Of a DNA stretch of 64,000 bases, positions 56,643 through 64,000 are shown piece after piece; positions within the stretch are counted from its first letter, which is position 1, and every line of letters begins with the position of its first letter. The notes below the pieces were generated by a model. It ran no database searches, had not been told where the DNA came from, and saw nothing but the letters and a program-made list of their open reading frames with translations. The translations under genes were made by a program, and so were the position numbers. The stretch is taken from positions 7,331-71,330 of the forward strand of contig NW_003201162.1 in NCBI RefSeq assembly GCF_000006405.1. The letters run 5' to 3'. Source of the stretch: Perkinsus marinus ATCC 50983 (taxonomy: Eukaryota > Perkinsozoa > Perkinsida > Perkinsidae).

Positions 56643-59121
56643 TTACGCCAAGAATAGGACAAAAAATATCACAAAACATACAAGTATCGCGAAAATCTTC
56701 AGTATCAACGAACGGTTCCCCGATATACTATGGAAGTACCTACAAAGACACTGAAGTAACCCCAAGCCCATCACCTCAGCATTACTTTAACAACTGGTTT
56801 TGTCCCTCATTCAGATGGCCCATAGTATCATCCACGTCGGAGTCTATTCGCATTATCATCTCATCTTGCTCGTACACCATCGACGACACCTTCTCGAACA
56901 TTTGACCGAGCTCGCCTGGAGGAAAAAATATGCAGATGGTCAACTATGCGTGTAAATGACAATCAGAGATTTCTAGTGAATTCTTCGAAATTTTCCCGAA
57001 ATTTTCTACACTGTTTCATTCCTCCAAAAACTCAATCTTCCTATACTATGAGTTTCTATAATGAGTAAGAAAAATTTTGAACTAAGACATACATTTTAAT
57101 ACTAATCCGACAGTGCGGTGATAGAGAAAAGACGAAGGTTGACAACCTCAATAACAATATGTGAGTTCTTAGGCGCCAAGATGAACACTTTTCCGAGTAA
57201 AAACAAATCGTTCACAATACCTCCGCGAAAATACAATATAATTTCATCCTCCTACTTGTTGCATATATTACCTATAGTTCTCTGCACAGCTTGCACAGCA
57301 TTAGCCCTAGCATTCAGATAGCCAGGGCCTTGCAACATCTGCTCCTGCTGCTCGTCCCGACCTCCCTCGATGTCAAACCCGCTTGGAGGGCCTCCAGAGA
57401 AAGACGACGCTTCAGCCATTTCCACACCTATGGAAAAATCCACTACCCGAATCGAATCGAAAACCGTCAACAACACATTCATATCAGTTCGACACCCAAA
57501 AGGCCAACAGTACTGACCTCCTCTTTGCTGGAATGGATTTGATGGCGATGAGAATGCGTACATATTTCGCCTAATATTGACAACAGTATATCCCCCTTAA
57601 TGTTAATAACATTACTACCGCCTGTCCTGTTGCTGCAACGTTTTAGTCCGCAATTCCAATACGTCTTTGAAATCCTTGGTGATACCCATCAGTCTACATT
57701 TCACAATAACGGTTCTGGTAAAAGCCAACACTACCTCGTTTGAAGCGTTTTCACAATACCACTTGTATGCGCTGTAGCTTGCCGACCTAACAGAAAACTA
57801 TTTCTCATCACATCCAGTTCTACTACTACTTTCCGCAGACTGCTTTGCGTGTTGCTGTAATAAGTCAATCTTCTGACTTAATCCGTCCAAATCCTAAGAA
57901 AAAAGAATGAAAAAATTTCCCAATTTTTCAGAGAATTATACAAGCCACGAATGAACGTACGGAAAATCGCTAACAACAACTGATATAATCCTAAATTATT
58001 ATATCATAAATTGAAACGACTGATCGAATAACAATCACAATGAATAACATCAAAAATTGTATCCCTACCATTCCTCCGCCACTTACTCTCTTGATATCCC
58101 CCGTGAAGTCATTAATCCGTGCCGATTGATCGTTGAAGATGCCCTTTGCTCGTGCGACTACACAACTAAACATTTACCACCTAGCGGAGCGATGCAACAT
58201 TATTACGTTTCCCGAGCTCTTGTATTTTCATCTGCGTCTGGTGCAGATCTACTCCTATCTCATTAGCGTATTTATTGAACTGTGCTACTGCTGCCGTTGA
58301 GGACGACGTTCCTGATGAACCTGAACTTACCAGTGACGGCCGAACGCAATAGAGGGAACTCATAGCAGTCAGCAATATGAACTAGGAAATCAATCATTGC
58401 TTTCTTTTCGATCCCGGTCAATACCACCACAATTTAATCCCTATATTTCCAAGACCTAGAATCCCACTCGCATTGCATAGTAAACAATAAGCATCTACAA
58501 ATTCCACCATCCATTACTATGACATTGAGTACGTCCGCTGACGGCCGACGGAAGTACCACCCATATCACTACTACTACTACTACCTCCGCCCTCATGTTG
58601 TTCAGCAACAGCTACCGCCTCAGCAGCTCTTCCTGTATCTAAACTCGAGGGGTGACACCATCAATCTCATTGCTCACTATCACCAAGTACTCGGATAAAA
58701 CCTCGAGTCACGGTCCCCAAGTGCTTAGTAATAGTCAAATGGTGAGATAAACAATGAACTATAGCATTTCCAGGTCAAATTATTTTCTTACCGACAATTC
58801 TATTTTTTCGTTAACATTTCACCCATGGCTTCAATAGAACACCAAAAAAACAATGTTATACCCGATATATTTGAAAGTTTAGGAGGTCAACTACGAACGC
58901 ACGCGACAACCACGCTCTCGATAAATTTGACCTGGAAATCCCGTAGACATGTGATGGACTAACTCCGCGGGTAGAGAACGGCCTCCTCCTGTACTATTGC
59001 TACCATCCATTTCCCTTATCAGCTCATAAAATTGATTGGTACGGTCGAGCGGCATCATCGCTGTAGATCTAGTAGAGGTCATCATCCCTCGAGGAGAAGG
59101 AGATGTATATCCAGTTAACAT
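56643..59121 (-). CDS. STX5: Syntaxin-5-like Qa-SNARE (Sed5 type)
   Basis: Resolved 3' exons: 57693-57619, 57570-57518, 57427-57272, 56915-56786, 56739-56643, all in phase. Exon 1 is 59121-58932 and begins the family's N-terminal motif (PLDRTNQFYELI). Habc region: FNKYANEIGVDLHQTQMKI near 58230-58290, KGIFNDQSARINDFTGDIK near 58085-58145, LDGLSQKIDLLQQHA near 57860-57900, HTSGIVKTLQT near 57750, FKDVLELRTKTLQQQDRR at 57620-57680. SNARE motif: ELGQMFEKVSSMVYEQDEMI with the layer-zero Gln expected of a Q-SNARE. C-terminal anchor: NRSLILKIFAILVCFVIFF then TAA. It should act in ER-Golgi and intra-Golgi fusion. Middle exons between 58930 and 57900 are only partly placed. Confidence 0.88.
56925..57010 (-). 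repeat. Short dispersed repeat, copy in a syntaxin intron
   Basis: Matches the gtcaccaacacat...tgaccatgtgcatat half, reverse orientation and diverged, inside the 356-base intron 56916-57271. Confidence 0.55.
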
Positions 59122-59272
59122 GCTGAGGCTCAACAACTTCTATTTTATACTTCCCACCATTGAAAAAAACCAAACTCATTCCCATCGCCACTACTAGATA
59201 TTCGTAAGCGTACAACAGTTCAGTAGGAATAACAGTTTTCTCAGTATCGCCTCCTCTACTGGTGATGGAAAG

Positions 59273-59840
59273 TTAGTTCCTGTTACCAGCATCGTTGCGC
59301 TTGCCGTCCTGATCACCCTAATCCATACCACTCCTTCTCCAAATCGTAAGACCCACCTCATCGTGCATCCTAGTGAGCACATCAAGAGCATCCTCATGAG
59401 GGTTGTCATCCTTGCATATATCCTTAACACGCTGCTCGTCACTTCTAGCCAAATGCTGCGGCAAGGTCCCGACTATCCCTAAATTGATACCATAATTCCG
59501 TCAACAATAATAGCCTCCAAAAGAAAATGACGACACAGCCGCTACACTCAGGTCACATGCACCTTCACGATACAACGACCGCGTTGCGAACGGGNNNNNN
59601 NNNNNNNNNNNNNNNNNNNNNNNNNNNNNNNNNNNNNNNNNNNNNNNNNNNNNNNNNNNNNNNNNNNNNNNNNNNNNNNNNNNNNNNNNNNNNNAGTAGT
59701 AATACCCCCTCTCCCAAGACTACTCACGTTGGAAGTTGAGGATTTGTTGATCCATAGCTGCATCCGAGTCCCTAAACATTTGGTCAAACATTAGATGGAC
59801 CATCTCGATCTGGTCACCGTCCTCTCCTGTTCCCGCCGCT
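59273..59840 (-). CDS. Unrecognised split gene crossing the second gap
   Basis: Last exon about 59302-59273 (stop TAA at 59275-59273), preceded by an exon near 59480-59345 encoding LPQHLARSDEQRVKDICKDD and ALDVLTRMHDE. Beyond the 100 N (59595-59694) an exon at about 59840-59728 encodes GEDGDQIEMVHLMFDQMF and ends at a GT donor. All read leftward with plausible splice borders. I do not recognise the family; the segments look helical and acidic. The gene probably extends further right. Missing sequence in the gap prevents joining. Confidence 0.5.
59595..59694. other. Assembly gap (100 N)
   Basis: Exactly 100 N with unrelated flanks, unlike the first gap. It falls inside the unrecognised split gene. 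Confidence 0.95.
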
Positions 59841-59841
59841 G

Positions 59842-62266
59842 AACAAAAATCATGATAATACCACAACTCCGTGAGCAATGATTTTCATCGTTTTGCTAGC
59901 AACAACATGAGAGTTTGAAAAACAATGTAATTTCCCTGTGATCTCCTATCCTGACAATTCCAACGCCAAATGAACCCACTGTCCCTATAGTGTTCCAAGA
60001 CGGTAAAAATACCAGCATTACTCAGCAATGGTAAATTTATACGACTACGCCCATGCTATCAGTCCTACCATCCGAATGCTTCCCACTATATAAGGAGTGT
60101 ATTTTTTCGTAGGAAAATTCGGAAAATTATTTTTCGTCAATTTTTTCGCGTTCTTCAGCTGAAATTTTGATAGGACATACATCAAGTAATAAGCCATCAT
60201 ATAGTAGGAGAACAAATTTCCCGAAAAAATACACTCGCGAATGATTATTGCCCATCCATCTACTACATCGATTCCTGCACCCCGAGCCCGATGCATCCAA
60301 TGGGTTCACATGGTTCCCAACGTGAGCTTCCGGGGCTGCTCTCCAACGAGTTACTTTATTACGGAAGAAATGACGACTTGCCTCCTTATCAAGCGACGTC
60401 CTAGCAAAGATTCAAAATAGGTCCGGATCACACCTGGGCCTACTTCTCAACAGCTCCCACTAAATGAACGTTGATAATGCGGCTGGACAATAGCGAGCCG
60501 TTGGCTTCGACCACATTACACAAACCAGGACGATCAGTACACACGATAAAGACGGCTCTGAAGGGCTCATGCTGCTACAGTAGAGTAGGGAGGATGATGA
60601 CATCTACCTAGCCGGGCAGCAGGGTTCCACTACTTCCTTCCAAACGGCCTCGAAGTCACCAGGATCACATACGAGGACGCCAAGGCCAAGCTGGATGCAC
60701 ACCGAGACGATCCTGAACGATAATAACAGGTTGACAGAAAAAGGAACACGATAATCTATGGCGCTACTCGTACTTATTACATAATCATTTCACCATACGA
60801 TTGGGGAGCAATGAATGTTCAAATTCACAGGTGTATAGACTCAACTCACAAGGGCAAGTTATGATCTTCCAATAAGCTCAAGAGTTTCATACACGAGTAA
60901 GGGTAGAAGTGTACAGAAATAAACAGAAATTTCGCGAAGTTTTCACAGAATTTTCATATCGTCACCAACACATGTAGTTGACCAAAAGCATATTTTCCCA
61001 CATTGATCGATTGAGTCAATAATAAAATTGTTGAATGTCAACATCCCAAGAGGCAAGCAATCAACGCCTCTCCCACAGAACCGAACGTTTTTCCCCGAGT
61101 AAAACCCTCACAGTTAGCCCTGTAACAACCAGGTATTCCAAGTCTGCCACTTACAGTCTGCTGAGGATAGGATCGTCCACCGACACAAACATCATATCGC
61201 CTCGATATTTATTGATATCACGCGTAGACCAACACCGAGCTCTCGAATGAGGTGCCGCACTCTCCACCAAATTGTACGGTGCTGTACTCAAACACGCGGT
61301 CAGTTCTGAAAGTAATACTTAGCGGAGCGAAGCTCTTTGTTATTTTCCTACCATCTCCTTGAGGCATTCGACAAGGCCTCGAGCTGAGCTTCTCCTGTTT
61401 ACCCCCGGCCCCTCCTAGCACTGACGCTGCCGTTCCTGATGCTGATGACGGCAGTGGAGCTCTGCGTCCTCGGCAAAATTCAAAACATCCAGCAATCGAA
61501 CAAAAACCCATTGTTAACGTTGTTACGAGGAAAAGGGAGAATTAACCGGAAACTACTACCACTAGAAACTAATACTAGAAAAAAGGATATCAACACTCAA
61601 AGCCTCGAAAAGGGAGGTTCTCCCACTAACTTATCTCCACATTTACAGTAGTGGCTTTATGGATACTCATGATACGGTCTACAGCCTACCGCCTAGGAGA
61701 TGATCTCTGCGAGCAATATGTATCATCAAAGCAGTCACAAAACCTGTGCTGGATTTTTATATTTTTGTGTTGTATGATCCCACCATGATCTAGCATAACA
61801 GATCCAAGCTAGTGTCGACGTGTTATTCACCGACCCACTATATACTATTTTCATGCCTTGTGATACCGTAAATTCACGAACGTTTCGCGATTAATAGTAA
61901 CATACCCTATGACTAGCGATCTAACATATGAAGAGATACACAGAATGAATAAAAAATTGTTTTACACACATATAGTATATCCATACACTGCATGTACCAC
62001 TTCAATAGCAACTTCTCTTTATTTCAGAATTATATTTCTCGGATGAAAAATATAATTACAATATTAGTCTGCAACAACCACAAATGTCCATATTATTCCT
62101 TACACTCAACCCCAACTGATAACCACGAGAATCCCTCTAAAGATACATATCCCTTCCTGAACTTAACAACACCTACAGTAGTACCACACATGAAACAACG
62201 ACAAAGAGGAGACTTCGATATCCACCCCTACCCAACCGCACCAACTGTAATACAGAAACATGTGAG
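59842..62266. other. Region with scattered coding-like exons, unresolved
   Basis: Several short stretches look like exons but do not form a chain I trust. Examples: plus strand near 60620-60723, ending in GFHYFLPNGLEVTRITYEDA then TAA; minus strand near 60440-60590 (FRAVFIVCTDRPGLCNVVEA); minus strand near 61140-61310 (WWRVRHLIREL joined to GDMMFVSVDDPILSRL by a 35-base GT-AG intron). No family recognised. 61700-62266 is AT-rich with nothing seen. Confidence 0.35.
60908..61000 (+). repeat. Short dispersed repeat, fourth copy
   Basis: Contains agaattttcatatcgtcacc then aacacatgtagttgacc and gcatattttccca, plus orientation, in the unresolved region. Confidence 0.65.
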
Positions 62267-63472
62267 TCACTTGAAGAACGTGTGGAATAGAGTCATAATC
62301 CTCATGATCAGTGGAGGAGACTGCACCCATCGGTCCGATCGTTGACGTAGGACGCCGAAGAACTCCTCCTCGTCCAATACGCCATTACCATTTTCATCTA
62401 GCACTCTGAGACAACGACCAACCATATCCTACACGAGATTCCACGGAGGAATGGTATGATTACTGAGCAATTACCACAGAGCAGCTACATAGGGCGACAG
62501 ACGCCCGTTACGGGCGGCCCGTATCAAAAAATAAAGTTCCAGATCGCATCGCACACAGCCGACCAGGCATCCGGCCGATCATGGACAGGAACTGTCCCCG
62601 AATAGTGATAATGCAATAACGATGAGCTTACTTGAACAACACATCAACCACAACACCAATATCCGTGTCCGAGACTCTCCCCCCTTTGCGTTGTAGCATG
62701 ACCATAAACTCCTAAGAGTCACCTCTTGCCTTCCTACCACAACATAGCCTGCCCACCTCTCGAGACAGTCGGGCTTTCTTCACTTCCTGGCCTCCATCCA
62801 TCAACAGAGCATCCAAGCACCGATCGAACTCCTTTACCGCACCAAAGCATACTCGCCTGAGGACCACATCCCATAATACCACACCAGTCAGTCTTCTACC
62901 GCATTCCTCCCCAATCGATACCCTTAACACGCTTTGCCACTGCTTCCATGCGACCTGACCAGCAGCAGCAACAGCGTGGAAAGATATGCATTTCGTCAAC
63001 TACTCATATTGGTAAAAATAAAAAAAATATGCAATTTTCGAGAAATTTCACCCTAAACCTTGTGTACATTTTCATGACGAAATTCCTGAGGAAACCAAAC
63101 ATATTTTCTAACACTAATCCTAGCCCGCCTGCAACAACAACAACAACCCTACCTGGAGGCACCAACCCCACCACAAGGCCCGCGAACTCCCTAGCCGTGA
63201 TGCTGCTATTCATGCCTTCTCCCTGTACATCTCCATGGCTAGCAAACTCATAGTATCTACAAGGCTCATTCACATCCCAATACAAGTCTGTTATCCTTAC
63301 AGCACTTCCTCGGCGATTTCCCCCAGAAGGCTCCGCAGAGTCGCTATGGTCAACTTCCCATCATGGGTAGGGAACAGCTTCTTGACTAAAGCAGAGCCCT
63401 CAACTATGGACCCTAGGGGCCTGTTATCCGATACTTTACGAGGATCTGGCAATACCTACTAATACCAACCAT

Positions 63473-63563
<91 letters not shown>

Positions 63564-64000
63564 GCAAAAACAAAAACAAAAACAAAAACAAAAACAAAGA
63601 CAAAAACAAAAACAAAAACAAAAAACAAAAACAAAAACAAAAACAAAAACAAAAACAAAAACAAAAACGAAAACAAGAACAACACCATAGATAGGACACG
63701 TCCTTACCCCTGCAGACGCCCACTTAGCCCCTCTAGGCGATTCCTTTACCAATACCGTAATAAGGTCAATAAAGCCTCGTCGAGACAGCTCCCCTACAGT
63801 GATACCAATCAAACAGCATACAACATGGGAAGAGCACACCTTTATCAGAGCCTTCCTCGGCACTTAGCCTATCAAAGATCTCCTCCGCCTTGCTCACTTT
63901 GGTCGTTACCATTGCACTCAATATCAGAAACTCGTCGAACTAAATTCACACACCATGCTGAGGTAGCGAAGGCCAATCGGCGACAAATCGAGATCTACCC
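62267..64000 (-). CDS. EF-hand calcium-binding protein, 5' end outside window
   Basis: Exons read leftward and converge on EF-hand sequence. Near 63930-63860: FDEFLILSAMVTTKVSKAEE; near 63790-63720: RRGFIDLITVLVKESP; near 63410-63290: LFPTHDGKLTIATLRSLLGE; near 62850-62760: FDRCLDALLMDGGQEVKKAR; near 62700-62635: EFMVMLQRKGG. The last exon (about 62428-62267) has a canonical loop LDENGNGVLDEEEFF and ends PPLIMRIMTLFHTFFK, TGA. Several loops are degenerate, so perhaps only one or two bind calcium. Exact exon borders were not all fixed. The CAA/CAAAAA tract lies in an intron. Confidence 0.65.
63465..63680. repeat. Microsatellite (CAA)n followed by (CAAAAA)n
   Basis: About 90 bases of CAA units (63470-63562), then about 110 bases of AAAAAC units with a few interruptions (63563-63675). 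The opposite-strand 'proteins' of Val, Phe or Cys repeats are artefacts of this tract. Confidence 0.95.

Noticed and set aside
63413-63863. ORFs of Phe/Val/Cys/Leu repeats
   Set aside because: Translations of the CAA/CAAAAA microsatellite in three frames.
1-64000. CRISPR arrays, rRNA genes, bacterial operons
   Set aside because: No regularly spaced repeats, no rRNA-like sequence, and spliced genes throughout; the DNA is eukaryotic.

Overview
The window is eukaryotic nuclear DNA. Most genes are cut by many very short GT-AG introns, mainly 30-60 bases, so several real genes have no long ORF and appear only when exons are joined by splice site and phase. The gene set (three V-ATPase subunit a genes, an OSCA/CSC1 channel, an EDR2_C protein, a B9-domain ciliary protein, a syntaxin-5-like SNARE, LicD/fukutin-like and EcKL/APH-like proteins, a papain-family protease, EF-hand proteins) suggests a flagellated unicellular protist. 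My best guess is an alveolate of the perkinsid type (Perkinsus-like). That is inference from architecture and gene content; no database was searched.

Layout. 1-6730: an LTR retrotransposon whose gag, PR-RT and RNase H-integrase lie in three frames, with a slippery heptamer GGGAAAC at the first junction. 6731-15818: a degraded repeat-rich stretch holding two copies of a dispersed repeat, one intact LicD-like gene (11684-12883), a chopped copy of it (8218-8721), a fragment of the downstream amino-acid permease (9837-9960), a gap flanked by the same 132 bases (10208-10571), and a MITE-like element (14036-14508). 15833-19750: a split coiled-coil gene ending in EF-hands. 21228-22592: an AAAP amino-acid permease.

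24938-33850: three tandem V-ATPase subunit a genes on the minus strand, each with one phase-2 intron at the same codon. 34230-40336: two plus-strand intron-rich genes, an OSCA/CSC1-like channel (25 exons) and a B9-domain protein (5 exons). 40805-43802, minus: an EDR2_C (DUF1336) protein with an acylation-type N-terminus, convergent with the B9 gene.

44107-56408: a segmental duplication. Each unit has a long inverted-repeat element followed by an APH/EcKL-like kinase gene (minus). Between the units lie a decayed Ty3-like integrase tail and an intact split papain-family protease gene (plus). 56643-59121, minus: a syntaxin-5-type Qa-SNARE. 59273 to about 59840, minus: an unrecognised gene crossing the second gap. 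62267 to the right edge, minus: an EF-hand gene with a CAA/CAAAAA repeat in an intron.

The recognisable genes share a membrane and trafficking theme (proton pump, amino-acid transport, Golgi SNARE, mechanosensitive-type channel, lipid-linked EDR2 protein, transition-zone protein). Nothing shows that they form one system. The strongest novelty lies in the hidden micro-exon genes, the frameshift cassette, the pump triplication and the inverted-repeat/kinase duplication.
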